Positions 35,753 to 44,496 of a DNA stretch of 64,000 nt are shown in pieces. Every line of letters begins with the position of its first letter. Position 1 is the stretch's first letter. The position numbers and the translations under genes were made by a program. This DNA comes from Rhodopseudomonas palustris. Lineage in GTDB: Bacteria > Pseudomonadota > Alphaproteobacteria > Rhizobiales > Xanthobacteraceae. The stretch spans positions 1,922,001 through 1,986,000 of the forward strand of contig NZ_CP140155.1 in assembly GCF_034479375.1 (NCBI RefSeq), written 5' to 3'. The notes under the pieces are model-generated. The model was given only the letters and a program-made list of their open reading frames with translations, ran no database searches and was not told where the DNA came from.

Positions 35753-36331
35753 ATGAGCCGCAAACGCCCCGAAGACATCCAGGTCGCGAGCTATCCCGAC
35801 CATCAGGTGATCACCCAGGCCAACCCGCTGCGCAAGGTGATGCGCCGGGTCGACGGCGCCCATGTCGACGATTCGATCGCCCGCGCCGAGCAGGCGCTGG
35901 CGCAGCTCGCCAGCGAATTCGGCCAATGGATGGGCGTCGAATGCGACCGGCTCGCCGCCGCCCATGCGGCGCTGACGCGCGACGGCGTCACCGCCGACAC
36001 CCGCGCCGAACTGTTCCGCGCCGCGCACGACATCAAGGGCGACGCCGCGACCTTCGGCTATCCGGCCGTGGCGCTGGCGGCGTTCAGCCTGTGCCGGATC
36101 ATCGAGCACGCGCCGGATCTCGCCGCGGTGCCGGACGAACTGATCACCAACCACGTCCGCGCCATCCAGGCGATGGTCCGCGAAGGCGCCGCGCCCGACA
36201 AGGCCGAGCTGCAGCGCGCGCTGAACCGCAAGCTGCGCAGCGTCGCCGACGACTACCTCGCCGCCGTCAACCGCGACCGCCCCGACCACCTCGACGCCGT
36301 GCTGTCGCCGAGCCTGGCGCCGGGGGAGTAG
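35753..36331 (+). CDS. Hpt-domain phosphotransfer protein
   Basis: The 192-residue protein has an Hpt four-helix bundle with the phosphorylated His92 in LFRAAHDIKGDAATFGYP. Its N-terminal 40 residues (MSRKRPEDIQVASYPDHQVI) and C-terminal tail are outside the domain. Four bases separate it from the response regulator upstream, so translation is coupled. The expected role is to pass phosphate between a hybrid kinase elsewhere and the CheY-like protein. Repeat elements follow immediately downstream. Confidence 0.9.
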   Translation: MSRKRPEDIQVASYPDHQVITQANPLRKVMRRVDGAHVDDSIARAEQALAQLASEFGQWMGVECDRLAAAHAALTRDGVTADTRAELFRAAHDIKGDAATFGYPAVALAAFSLCRIIEHAPDLAAVPDELITNHVRAIQAMVREGAAPDKAELQRALNRKLRSVADDYLAAVNRDRPDHLDAVLSPSLAPGE

Positions 36332-36389
36332 CCGGGCGCGCGGCGACATCCTTCGAAGCTGAACGACTGCTTCGCCCCGCGCACGGCGA

Positions 36390-36562
36390 ACTCCCTCGCC
36401 CCGCTCTTGCGGGGAGAAGGTTGGGGTGAGGGGCTGCGGCGGCTGCGACGCGGATCGTACTTCGTATCAACACGATCGCTCGGCCGCGTGGAGGCGCCCC
36501 CTCACCCGGCACGCATCTGACGATGCGTACCGACCTCTCCCCGCACGCGGGGAGAGGTGAGA
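36390..36562. repeat. Palindromic intergenic element (ccccgctcttgcggggag type)
   Basis: Left arm ctcgccccgctcttgcgggg with gaaggttggggtgaggggc; right arm gccccctcacccggcacgc with ctctccccgcacgcggggag. The arms are complementary in parts. It is a separate family from the 147-bp elements and sits between the Hpt gene and the 266-bp array. Confidence 0.65.
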
Positions 36563-36590
36563 GGCGGCGCGCGGAGATGCGAAAGCACGT

Positions 36591-37391
36591 AGCACGTAGG
36601 GTGGGCGGAGCGCAGCGAAGCCCACGCGTCACGCGTGATACGCGTGGGCACGGCGCTGCGCGCCTTTGCCCACCCTACACTCCACCGTCATTCCGGGGCG
36701 CGCGACGCGCGAACCCGGAATCTCGAACTGTTCCGCACGGCTCGCGTCGCAACAACCTCTGGATTCCGGGTTCGCTTGCTGCGCAAGCGCCCCGGAATGA
36801 CGGCGTTGAGCTACGCGGCGATCAGATCGGGGCGTCGGACGGCGTGGTCGGCGATCAGCACGTAGGGTGGGCGGAGCGCAGCCAAGCCCACGCGTCACGC
36901 GTGATACGCGTGGGCACGGCGCTGCGCGCCTTTGCCCACCCTACACTCCACCGTCATTCCGGGGCGCGCGAAGCGCGAACCCGGAATCTCGAACTGTTCT
37001 GCACGACTCGCGTCGCAACAACATCTGGATTCCGGGTTCGCTTGCTGCGCAAGCGCCCCGGAATGACGGCGTTGAGCTACGCGGCGATCAGATCGGGGCG
37101 TCGGACGGCGTGGTCGGCGATCAGCACGTAGGGTGGGCGGAGCGCAGCGAAGCCCACGCGTCGCGCGTGATACGCGTGGGCACGGCGCTGCGCGCCTTTG
37201 CCCACCCTACACTCCACCGTCATTCCGGGGCGCGCGAAGCGCGAACCCGGAATCTCGAACTGTTCCGCAACGACTCGCGTCGCAACAACATCTGGATTCC
37301 GGGCTCGCTTGCTGCGCAAGCGCCCCGGAATGACGGCGTTGAGCTACGCGGCGATCAGATCGGGGCGTCGGACGGCGTGGTCGGCGATCAG
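36591..37391. repeat. Three tandem 266-bp units that include the 3' end of the DUF2336 gene
   Basis: Units begin with agcacgtagg at 36591, 36857 and 37123 (266 bases each). Each contains a palindrome (gtagggtgggcgg ... gcccaccctac), a second palindrome (cgtcattccggggcgcgc ... gcgccccggaatgacgg) and 48 bases identical to the last 15 codons plus stop of the DUF2336 gene (37344-37391). Copies 1 and 2 of that tail are stranded duplicates; the third belongs to the gene. Differences between units are few. Confidence 0.9.
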
Positions 37392-38510
37392 TTCGCCGCA
37401 GAAGGCGCTGGCGTCTTCGCGGGCGGATTCGGTGGCGAAGCGGCGCAGCAGGATCAACAGCGGGGCGGCGGCGTCGGCGCCGGTCTCGCAACGCGTCAGC
37501 ACGCGCTCGACCATCAGCCGGCGCAGCCGCGCCGCATTGACGTCGCTGCCGACGAAGCCGATCTCGTGCAGCGCCTCGAGCGCGGCGCGGAACGCCGGAT
37601 GGGTCGTCTCCGGCAGGCCGGCGCGCGCCAACAGCGCGGTCAGGCCGGGGCCGCGCTCGTGCAGCAGCGCCGCGACGCGCGCCTGCGGCAGGCCGGAGAG
37701 TTCGACCAGGGCGCATTCGAACAATTCGAGATTGCCGGACAACAGCGCGCGCAGGATCAGCCCGGCGGTGAGCTGCGAGGTGGCGCGCAGATGCCGCATC
37801 AGCGCCGACAGATCGTCGCCGCGCGAGCGCGCCGCCACCGCCACGGTGGAGCGGTCGAGCGCGTCGGTGGTGGCGCGCGCGGCGCGATCGGCCGGCAGCC
37901 AGCCGCGCGCCACGACGAATTGCTGCAGCGTGTCGGACAGTTTCGACACCAGCGCCAGCCGCGTCGCCGCCGGCAGGCCGTCGAGCACCAGCATCGACTC
38001 GCGGATCGCGGCGAGATGGCCGTGGCGCTCGACGATGCGGTCCCACGAGAACGGCGCCAGCTCGGCGTGCGGATTTTCGATCAGCTCCAGCGCTGCTGCG
38101 GCGGTGCCGACCTCGGCGATCGCCGCGCACACCGCGGCCGGCAGCCGCACGCGGCGCGCCACCGCGCATTGCACCTGATCGCCGCCGGTGGCGACGATGT
38201 CGACCAGATCGGCGTCGATCAGCAGCGGCGAGAATTCCAGCACCGGCAGCGCCACCGAAGGCTGATCGGCGGCGAGCGCGCGCACGATCGCGGCGGGCGC
38301 CTGCGCGCTGCGGCAGAACACCTGCGCCATCGCCTGGCGCACCTGCGCCGAGACGTCGTCCAGCATCATCAGCAGCGCGCCTTCGGCGGCGGCGCGATCG
38401 TCCGGGGTGAGATCGGAGATCAGGAAGGCCCGCGCCAGCGCCCGGGTCGCCTCTGCACGCTCGCCCGCGGGCGCGTGACGAATCCAACTGATGAACTGCC
38501 GAACGATCAT
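37344..38510 (-). CDS. DUF2336 domain protein
   Basis: The 388-residue protein (MIVRQFISWIRHAPAGERAE) is all-helical with HEAT-like repeats, matching the DUF2336 family of alphaproteobacteria (LLMMLDDVSAQVRQAMAQVF, SPLLIDADLVDIVATGG, QCAVARRVRLPAAV). Members are found with regulatory and motility genes; no biochemical activity is established. Here the CheY/Hpt pair lies 1 kb downstream in convergent orientation. The last 15 codons and stop (ADHAVRRPDLIAA) are part of the repeated unit of the 266-bp array, so the gene's end and the array share a common history. Upstream, the 38511-39203 gap holds two repeat elements. Confidence 0.85.
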   Translation of the reverse strand: MIVRQFISWIRHAPAGERAEATRALARAFLISDLTPDDRAAAEGALLMMLDDVSAQVRQAMAQVFCRSAQAPAAIVRALAADQPSVALPVLEFSPLLIDADLVDIVATGGDQVQCAVARRVRLPAAVCAAIAEVGTAAAALELIENPHAELAPFSWDRIVERHGHLAAIRESMLVLDGLPAATRLALVSKLSDTLQQFVVARGWLPADRAARATTDALDRSTVAVAARSRGDDLSALMRHLRATSQLTAGLILRALLSGNLELFECALVELSGLPQARVAALLHERGPGLTALLARAGLPETTHPAFRAALEALHEIGFVGSDVNAARLRRLMVERVLTRCETGADAAAPLLILLRRFATESAREDASAFCGELIADHAVRRPDLIAA

Positions 38511-38768
38511 GGGCCTTCCGGCTTACGCAACGACGACATCGTGACGCGATGCCAACGTCACACTTTCTAAACCATGACGCTTAACAAAGGGTTCACCATA
38601 ACTGGTTGGGTTTGTTGCTGTTTCGTTAACGATGCGGAAACCGATGGACATACTGGCGGGCAGTTAGTTGGGGCGCGGCTCTGCCTGCACGGCTCTCCTC
38701 TGCGCGTTGCGCCGGGCTCCTCAGCGCCTGACCGAAAATGGACTGAATCAAAATCGGTGCTTGCGTTC

Positions 38769-38852
38769 GTCATTGCGAGCGAAGCGAAGCAATCCAGAGG
38801 CTCGGTGCACACCGCCCCTGGATTGCTTCGTCGCTTCGCTCCTCGCAATGAA
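38769..38852. repeat. Palindromic element (cattgcgagcgaagcgaagc type)
   Basis: Arms cattgcgagcgaagcgaagc and gcttcgctcctcgcaatg enclose inner arms aatccag and ctggatt. Short frames through it give the VIASEAKQS type of spurious peptide; no gene is supported in 38511-39203. Confidence 0.8.
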
Positions 38853-39017
38853 GAACTCGGGCGATTGGTCTTGTTGATTGCTGTTCCAGCTTGGCTGTCG
38901 CGATAAGGATGAAGCGAGTTGTTAGTTCGCGATGTCGATGCCGGCCGATCGCCTCGACCCGCTGTTGCGGCTGGGCAGTCGCGTAGGCGCAATGGTCAGC
39001 CACCGCCTCCGCAACGA

Positions 39018-39137
39018 GTCGTCCCCGCGCAGGCGGGGACCCATAACCCCTGGCGTCCCAAGTGAAGCAAGGCCTCTGCCACGGTGCTTCCTTCGAGATG
39101 CTGCGGCGTATGGGTCCCCGCCTGCGCGGGGACGACG
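39018..39137. repeat. Palindromic element (gtccccgcgcaggcggggac type)
   Basis: The left end gtccccgcgcaggcggggac and the right end gtccccgcctgcgcgggga are complementary, with inner arms ccataac and gtatggg. It is a stand-alone intergenic repeat family, next to the SLT-domain gene end. Confidence 0.8.
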
Positions 39138-39203
39138 TGCGGAGAGGCAAAGCCCAAGCGACGCGGCACGATGTGCCGCATCGCGCCCGGGACGCGCGCG
39201 CGA

Positions 39204-40343
39204 TCAGCCGGCGAAGGTGCCGTTGCGGTCGCTGAACAGGTCGAGGGTGCGCGGCGGGCGGATGGTGGGGGTGGTGGAGAGCGCGGCGGACGGATCGGTC
39301 AGGCCGAAATCGGTCGGCGCGGCGGGGGCCGACGGGGCGTAGGACATCGTCGTGCTGGATGCGCCCGTCGCCGGGACGCTGGACGTGCCCGATGCCGCCG
39401 CGTCGGTCGACGTGCTCGATGCGCCGGTGCCGCCGCCCCACAATTGCTGCACCGCCGGCGACACCGGCTCGCTGCGGTCGCCGCCTTGGAACAGGGTGCG
39501 GAACATCGGCTCGGAGGATTGCCGCGTCGACGACGCCGTCGCATCGACCGGCGACACCGCGCGCACCGCCTCGACGGTCCGGACGTCCGGGAAGCTCGAC
39601 AGATAGGCGGCGTTGTCGACCGTCCTCGCCGAGGCCAGCACCATCGCGGCGCCGGCCGGAGCGCCGCCGGCCGAGGCCAGCGCGGTCTGCGTCGCCGGCG
39701 AATTCGCCGCCGCGTTGTAGCGCGCGTCGAGATTGCCGTAGACCTGCGCGACGCTGCGGGCATTGCCCGAGCGGTCGTAGAAGATCGACTGGTTGGCGGC
39801 GGCGGCGTTGGGGAACATCGCCACCGCGCTGGCGTTCGGATTGTCCTGCGCGGCGTTGATCAGTCTGGACGCGCCGCCGACGCCCATGAAATGCGCCATA
39901 TAGAGTTCGGAATCGCTCGGCCGCCGGCCGATCTCCGCCGTCAGCTTGAAGCTGTTGGACTGCGTCAGCGCGCCGGCCATCGCCGAACTCACCACCGGAT
40001 CGTTGCGCAGATCCATGATCGCCTGCCGCGCCGCCGGATCGCTGACCGAGTAGCTGCCCGACGCGGATTTGCTGATCGCGTCCGCATAGTCGCCATAGCC
40101 GAGCTGGGCGCCCGCCTCTTTCACGGTGCCGAGCCAGGTCTGGTCGATGAACTGGAACAGGCCCTTGGCCGAGGAGGTCGACGCCGCCGCTTGCGGATTG
40201 AAGTTCGATTCCATCTTGGCGGTGGCGAGCAGATATTCGAAGCTGGCGCCGGTCGAGCCCGAGGCCTGCCTGATCGCGCCGGCAATCTTCGTCCGCGCCG
40301 GATCGACGAGCGTCACCGCGGAACTGGAGATTTCGGCGGACAT
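39204..40343 (-). CDS. SLT-domain lytic transglycosylase-like protein
   Basis: The 379-residue protein starts at ATG 40343 (MSAEISSSAVTLVDP). The lysozyme-like domain spans about 20-190 with catalytic Glu45 in LLATAKMESNFNPQA, then SSAKGLFQFIDQTWLG and ELYMAHFMGVGGA, a pattern of the family that cuts peptidoglycan glycan strands. There is no clear signal peptide, as in some flagellum-associated transglycosylases exported by the flagellar machinery; that link is inferred. The C-terminal 150 residues are Ala/Ser/Thr-rich and probably disordered. Confidence 0.85.
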   Translation of the reverse strand: MSAEISSSAVTLVDPARTKIAGAIRQASGSTGASFEYLLATAKMESNFNPQAAASTSSAKGLFQFIDQTWLGTVKEAGAQLGYGDYADAISKSASGSYSVSDPAARQAIMDLRNDPVVSSAMAGALTQSNSFKLTAEIGRRPSDSELYMAHFMGVGGASRLINAAQDNPNASAVAMFPNAAAANQSIFYDRSGNARSVAQVYGNLDARYNAAANSPATQTALASAGGAPAGAAMVLASARTVDNAAYLSSFPDVRTVEAVRAVSPVDATASSTRQSSEPMFRTLFQGGDRSEPVSPAVQQLWGGGTGASSTSTDAAASGTSSVPATGASSTTMSYAPSAPAAPTDFGLTDPSAALSTTPTIRPPRTLDLFSDRNGTFAG

Positions 40344-40460
40344 GATGGAGGACCCTGCTCCCGAGCTGCGGTGAGACTCGCGCGCGTTGCACCGGCTGCA
40401 ACCGTGCGGCCGGTATGGTTAACGAGGGGTTAATACGGCCGGCGTGCCTCTCGCTGAGCA

Positions 40461-40579
40461 CCGTCATTCCGGGGCGCGCCGTCAGGCGCGAACCCGGAAT
40501 CTCGAAGGTGTTGGATGCGATCGATGAACAGCTCCAGATTCCGGGTTCGCTCGCTGCGCGAGCGCCCCGGAATGACGGG
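40461..40579. repeat. Palindromic element of the cgtcattccggggcgcgc family
   Basis: Arms ccgtcattccggggcgcgc and gcgccccggaatgacgg, inner arms cgaacccggaat and attccgggttcg. The same family as the second half of the 266-bp units and the copy at 42783-42900. It is orientated alongside a gtagggtgggc element, with no gene in the 40344-40698 gap. Confidence 0.85.
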
Positions 40580-40591
40580 TTCAAAACTGCT

Positions 40592-40669
40592 GTAGGGTGG
40601 GCAAAGGCGCGGAGCGCCGTGCCCACGCGCGCGACATGCGTGGGCTTCGCTGCGCTCAGCCCACCCTAC
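40592..40669. repeat. Palindromic element of the gtagggtgggc family
   Basis: Arms gtagggtgggcaaaggcgc and agcccaccctac with inner arms cccacgcg and cgtggg. Related copies lie in the 266-bp array, at 42604-42701 and at 44493-44588. Confidence 0.85.
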
Positions 40670-40698
40670 GCGGTGAGACCTGGGCGCGGTCGCGCGTG

Positions 40699-41145
40699 CT
40701 ACTTGCCGTACACCTTCGCCGGGTCGAAATGCCGGTGGTCATCGACCATGGTCAGCAGCGGCGCGCCGGAGGCGTCGCGGTCGATGCGGCGGTAGAAGCA
40801 GGAATGGCGGCCGGTGTGGCAGGCGGCGCCGCCGGCCTGGTCGACCTTGATCCAGACCGCGTCCTGGTCGCAGTCGACCCGCATCTCCAGCACCTTCTGG
40901 ACGTGGCCCGAACTCTCGCCCTTCTTCCAGAGTCGCTTTCGAGAGCGGCTGTAGTACCAGGCCTCGCCGCTCTGGATGGTTTTCTCCAGCGCCTCGGCGT
41001 TCATATGGGCGACCATCAGCACATCGCCCGAACGCGCGTCGGTGGTGACGCAGGTGACGAAGCCTGCCGCGTCGAATTTCGGACGCAACGCGATGCCCTC
41101 CTCGATATCGTCGAGCGCGGGCGATGAGGCAGCAGATGAACTCAC
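40699..41145 (-). CDS. hisI: Phosphoribosyl-AMP cyclohydrolase
   Basis: The 148-residue protein matches stand-alone HisI. It shows the conserved [32 protein letters not shown], the metal-binding [12 protein letters not shown] and [11 protein letters not shown] motifs. It opens the ring of phosphoribosyl-AMP in the third step of histidine biosynthesis, using zinc and magnesium. There is no fused HisE domain. folE lies 28 bases upstream on the same strand, so the two are likely co-transcribed; no other his gene is in the window. Confidence 0.96.
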   Translation of the reverse strand: MSSSAASSPALDDIEEGIALRPKFDAAGFVTCVTTDARSGDVLMVAHMNAEALEKTIQSGEAWYYSRSRKRLWKKGESSGHVQKVLEMRVDCDQDAVWIKVDQAGGAACHTGRHSCFYRRIDRDASGAPLLTMVDDHRHFDPAKVYGK

Positions 41146-41173
41146 GAGCGTTTTCCTCGCGCAATCCGAGGCG

Positions 41174-41863
41174 TTAGCCGCGGTTGCGAATCATCGACAT
41201 GAAGCGGGCCTGCTCCGCCGGATTGTCGCGGAACATGCCGGTGTAGCGGCTGGTGAAGGTCGAGGCGCCCTGCTTGCCGATGCCGCGCACCGACATGCAG
41301 GTGTGCTCGGCCTCGATCATCACCGCGACGCCGCGCGGCTTCAGCACCTCGTCGATCGCAGCCGCGATCTGCGCGGTGAGATGCTCCTGGGTCTGCAGCC
41401 GGCGGGCGAAGATCTCGACCAGGCGCGCCAGCTTCGACAGCCCGACGACGCGCTCGACCGGCGTATAGGCGATATGCGCCTTGCCATAGAACGGCATGAC
41501 GTGGTGCTCGCAATGCGAAGTGAAGGAGATGTCGCGCACCAGCACGAAATCGTCGTAGCCCGCTGTTTCACCGAAGGTGCGGTCGAGCACTTCGGCGGGG
41601 CACTGGTGATAGCCCTGGAACAGCTCGTCATAGGCCTCGACCACCCGGCGCGGGGTGTCGAGCAGGCCCTCGCGCTCGATGTTCTCGCCGATATAGGACA
41701 GCAGCGTCTTGACCGCGGCCTCGGCTTCGGCGCGCGACGGCCGCGGCTGATCCGGCTGCACGGCGGCAGCGAGGAATTCCGAAGGGTCGAGCTCGGCGGG
41801 CTGAAATTCAGTGCGGGCCTCCGGCAGCTTGCCGGTCCGCAGCGGCTTGATCTTGGCGTCCAT
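41174..41863 (-). CDS. folE: GTP cyclohydrolase I
   Basis: ATG 41863 ([14 protein letters not shown]) preceded by GGAGTGAAG gives 229 residues; the frame extends 39 codons upstream without family similarity. Hallmarks are the zinc site [51 protein letters not shown] and the catalytic [15 protein letters not shown]. It makes dihydroneopterin triphosphate from GTP, the entry step to folate and related pterins. The 45-residue N-terminal extension before [13 protein letters not shown] is typical of the alphaproteobacterial form. It is transcribed together with hisI and divergently from the SufU-like gene. Confidence 0.96.
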   Translation of the reverse strand: MDAKIKPLRTGKLPEARTEFQPAELDPSEFLAAAVQPDQPRPSRAEAEAAVKTLLSYIGENIEREGLLDTPRRVVEAYDELFQGYHQCPAEVLDRTFGETAGYDDFVLVRDISFTSHCEHHVMPFYGKAHIAYTPVERVVGLSKLARLVEIFARRLQTQEHLTAQIAAAIDEVLKPRGVAVMIEAEHTCMSVRGIGKQGASTFTSRYTGMFRDNPAEQARFMSMIRNRG

Positions 41864-42132
41864 CTTCACTCCGTTCGACCAGCCCTCGCGGGCCGGATGT
41901 GTCACCGGGCAGACGGGCGGCCAGCCGCCGGTCGTCTTGATCCCTTCAGCGAACCCTGCCGCGCAACATCCTCGGCGCATGGGGGTTCACAAGATACGGC
42001 CGGCGGTTTCAGCGCCGCGCGGCGGACTGTGTTTCGCCGCCTCTCCTCCTATATAAGATGATACGCCGGAACCGCCAAGGCAGCCCCTCCGAATCCGTCG
42101 GCGGGCGGGCGGAACGGCCCGGACAATTTCGC

Positions 42133-42588
42133 ATGCTCAACGACATCTACAACAAGCGGATCATCGAGCTGGCGGGCAATATCCCGCGGATCGGCCGCCT
42201 CGATCATCCCGACGCCACCGCCACCGCGCACTCGAAATTGTGCGGCTCGACCGTCAAGGTCGACCTCAAGATGGACGGCGACACCGTCAGCGACTTCGCC
42301 CACGAGGTGAAGGCCTGCGCGCTCGGGCAAGCGTCGTCATCGATCATGGCCAGCCATGTCGTCGGCTCCACCTCCAGCGAGCTGCGAGCCTTGCGCGACA
42401 GCGTGCGGAAAATGCTCAAGGAAAACGGCGCGCCGCCGGACGGCAAATGGGCCGATATCGCGATGCTCGAGCCGGTCCGCGACTACAAGGCGCGACACGC
42501 CTCGACGCTGCTGACCTTCGACGCGGTGGTCGACGCGATCGGCCAGATCGAGGCGCAGCGCGCCGGCGCGGGTGCGGCGGTCTCCTGA
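42133..42588 (+). CDS. SufU/IscU-like iron-sulfur cluster scaffold protein (third cysteine missing)
   Basis: ATG 42133 (MLNDIYNKRIIELAG) gives 151 residues; the frame continues 25 codons upstream into the promoter gap. The fold is that of the IscU/SufU family. Cys37 (SKLCGSTVKV) and Cys62 (EVKACALGQASSS) are 25 residues apart, as in SufU. The aspartate that follows the first cysteine in IscU (CGD) is Ser here, and the third ligand region reads DYKARHASTLL with no cysteine. It may therefore act in cluster trafficking or as a non-scaffold relative. It is divergent from folE, and a repeat element follows 15 bases past its stop. Confidence 0.85.
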   Translation: MLNDIYNKRIIELAGNIPRIGRLDHPDATATAHSKLCGSTVKVDLKMDGDTVSDFAHEVKACALGQASSSIMASHVVGSTSSELRALRDSVRKMLKENGAPPDGKWADIAMLEPVRDYKARHASTLLTFDAVVDAIGQIEAQRAGAGAAVS

Positions 42589-42603
42589 TTTTCGGCGCTT
42601 CTT

Positions 42604-42701
42604 GTAGGGTGGGCAAAGCGAAGCGTGCCCACGCATTCGCCGTGACACGCAGCAATTCTCCGGCGCGTGGGCACGGCGCTGCGCGCCTTTGCCCACCCTA
42701 C
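42604..42701. repeat. Palindromic element of the gtagggtgggc family
   Basis: Arms gtagggtgggcaaagcg and cgcctttgcccaccctac, inner arms tgcccacgc and gcgtgggca. It begins 16 bases after the SufU-like gene. Confidence 0.85.
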
Positions 42702-42782
42702 GAATTCCTCTCCGCACCAGCGGGGCGAGGGAGCGCGCCGGGCGCGGGGCGGAGGCATTGAACAACCGCGAAACAAAAACAA

Positions 42783-42900
42783 GGTCATTCCGGGGCGCTC
42801 GCGCAAGCGAGCGAACCCGGAATCCCGAGCTGCTTAAGGGACGTTTCCAACCACCTCTGGATTCCGGGTTCGCCGCTACGCGGCGCCCCGGAATGACGGG
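42783..42900. repeat. Palindromic element of the gtcattccggggcgc family
   Basis: Arms gtcattccggggcgc and gcgccccggaatgac with inner arms cgaacccggaat and attccgggttcg. It ends 13 bases before the stop of the ClpP-like gene and could act as its transcription end. Confidence 0.85.
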
Positions 42901-42912
42901 GATAGGTGGTGC

Positions 42913-43827
42913 TCAATGCGCCGGCGGCTGCGGCGCGGCCGGTGCGGTGCCGCCGGTGGGGAGCGCGGCTTCGGCGGTTTTGGTCGCGGCGACGGGGGTC
43001 GGGACGAAGCGGTCCTGGACCGGCTTCGCGGCGGCGGCGACCGTGGCTGCGGCGGCGACCGCGGCCGACGGCGTGGCGGGTTTCGGCGGCAGCAGCTCGG
43101 CCAAGGCCTGGGCGGTGACCAGATTGGCGTCGCGCAGTTCCTGCGGCGAGAGCTGGTGCAGATCCTCCCAGGGCGGGACGCTGAGCGCCAGCGCCAAGAG
43201 ATCGCCGGTGCCGCCCATCTCGAAGGTGTATTTGGCGAGCCGGCCGATATCGCGCTCGATGATGGTGACGTCCTGCGCGGTGTAGCTGGCAGCGCGGGCG
43301 TCCTCGGCGCGGTCGCCCATCCAGATCTGGTGCACCCGGACCCGGGCGCCCTCCGGCACGTAGCGGGTCTTGCCGGCCAGCAGCAGGAACACGCACATCG
43401 ACTCGCAATAGGCCTCCGGCACGATGCCGGCGCGCGTCCCGGACGGCGTCTGCGTCCGCACGCTACTGCCGACCGTGGTCATCAGCCCCATCTTGCGCCA
43501 GCGCCGGCCGAGCGCGATCGCGTCGTTGACCGAGCCGCCGCTGGAATCCAGCACCAGCGCCGCGCCGTCGAGCGGGCGGCTGCGGGCGAAATTGTCGAAA
43601 TCCTTCGGGGTGTCGGCGGTGACGATGCCGACCGCGCTGATCCAGCCGGTGCAGTTCGGCTCGCAGGCGACCCACTCGAATCGCATCGGCAGCTTGCGGG
43701 CCTCGAGGCTGCCGCCGGCCTGCGCCAATTGCGTCGGCCCCGCCGCGGCGCCGAGCAGCACAAAGCCGAGCGCGGCGACGCGTGCGAGCGTCGATCTGGC
43801 GAAGCGGGACAGAACAGCGGCGTTCAC
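42913..43827 (-). CDS. Secreted ClpP/crotonase-fold protein (COG3904-like)
   Basis: The 304-residue product starts with GTG 43827 (MNAAVLSRFARS) and has a signal peptide (LARVAALGFVLLGAAAG). The mature part resembles periplasmic ClpP-fold proteins: GAALVLDSSGGSVNDAIALGRRWRKMG, then AYCESMCVFLLLAGKTRYV and VRVHQIWMGDRAED. The Ser in the CESMC position matches the place of a nucleophile in the fold, but a catalytic triad is not certain. Cysteines pair up (CEPNC, CESMC). The last 60 residues are Ala/Pro-rich and disordered. An array of five GGAGTTGAAG-like motifs precedes the start. Confidence 0.8.
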   Translation of the reverse strand: MNAAVLSRFARSTLARVAALGFVLLGAAAGPTQLAQAGGSLEARKLPMRFEWVACEPNCTGWISAVGIVTADTPKDFDNFARSRPLDGAALVLDSSGGSVNDAIALGRRWRKMGLMTTVGSSVRTQTPSGTRAGIVPEAYCESMCVFLLLAGKTRYVPEGARVRVHQIWMGDRAEDARAASYTAQDVTIIERDIGRLAKYTFEMGGTGDLLALALSVPPWEDLHQLSPQELRDANLVTAQALAELLPPKPATPSAAVAAAATVAAAAKPVQDRFVPTPVAATKTAEAALPTGGTAPAAPQPPAH

Positions 43828-43835
43828 CGTGGCTC

Positions 43836-43912
43836 CTTCAACTCCGGTTCTTCAACTCCGGGCTGGCTTCAACTCGGGCAGACTTCAACTCGGCGGACTT
43901 CAACTCCGTCAG
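43836..43912 (-). repeat. Five imperfect GGAGTTGAAG motifs upstream of the ClpP-like gene
   Basis: On the plus strand cttcaactc(c/g)g recurs with ttcaac at 43837, 43851, 43868, 43884 and 43899, spaced 14-17 bases. On the coding strand each is a ribosome-binding-like (C)GAGTTGAAG, GGAG in the copy nearest the GTG start. The same string ctggagttgaaaatg serves as the ribosome-binding site of the gene at 50713. It may have grown by slippage. Confidence 0.75.
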
Positions 43913-44127
43913 CAGATGCGCGAAAGGTTCCGGGGAATTTGCTCGAATCCGTCACGCTTACGTTATTTAAGGTTCATGGAAAATCCGGCGTTGATCAATC
44001 GCAATCGGTCGGATCGACGCTGCACTGCAGTCAACAAAGTGCGATATTTCCGTGTCTGTTGCGCATTTGCAGTAGTAGAACGGTTCCCCGCACAGGAACC
44101 CGGCAGATCCGCGGCCAGATCCGAGGC

Positions 44128-44496
44128 ATGATGCCCATTCGATTTCCAGCGACCGCCGTCGACATGCTGCAGGCGCTCACACGGCTGCCGCGCAACGCCG
44201 GCCGCGGCCTGATCTGGGTATATCGCCACAGCTTCTCGGCGCTGGTCGGCTCGAACTGCCGGCACCTGCCGACCTGCTCGCAATATGGCGACGAGGCGAT
44301 CGGCCGGTTCGGATTGTGGGCCGGCGGCTGGATGACGCTGGCGCGGCTCATTCGCTGCAATCCCTACGGCACCTCGGGGATCGACAATGTGCCCGAGGCG
44401 CCGCCGCCCGGCGCGCGCTGGTACCTGCCCTGGCGCTACGCACGCTGGCGCGGCGTCAACGCGCCGGACTGTGGCTGCGGACATCATGATGAGTAG
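44128..44496 (+). CDS. yidD: Membrane protein insertion efficiency factor YidD
   Basis: ATG 44128 follows a GAGG ribosome site and gives 122 residues (MMPIRFPATAVDMLQ). The conserved core reads IWVYRHSFSALVGSNCRHLPTCSQYGDEAI then MTLARLIRCNPYG, with the three YidD cysteines present. YidD sits at the inner membrane and helps YidC-mediated insertion. The C-terminus is longer than usual, ending in a Cys/His cluster (DCGCGHHDE). The stop codon TAG is the first bases of a gtagggtgggc repeat element. In most bacteria yidD sits by rnpA and yidC; here it does not. Confidence 0.92.
   Translation: MMPIRFPATAVDMLQALTRLPRNAGRGLIWVYRHSFSALVGSNCRHLPTCSQYGDEAIGRFGLWAGGWMTLARLIRCNPYGTSGIDNVPEAPPPGARWYLPWRYARWRGVNAPDCGCGHHDE

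Noticed and set aside
36591..37391. Possible CRISPR array
   Set aside because: The repeated units are 266 bases with no short repeats or unique spacers; they consist of palindromic elements and a gene tail.
36867..38570. 567-codon plus-strand frame across the 266-bp array and the DUF2336 gene
   Set aside because: Its first part is translated repeat DNA, and its second part is antisense to the DUF2336 gene.
38574..38906. 110-codon plus-strand frame
   Set aside because: Runs through a palindromic repeat element and gives the usual spurious repeat-derived peptide; no domain, signal or ribosome site.
42916..44127. Long upstream extension of the yidD frame
   Set aside because: Antisense to the ClpP-like gene; YidD similarity begins at the ATG at 44128.
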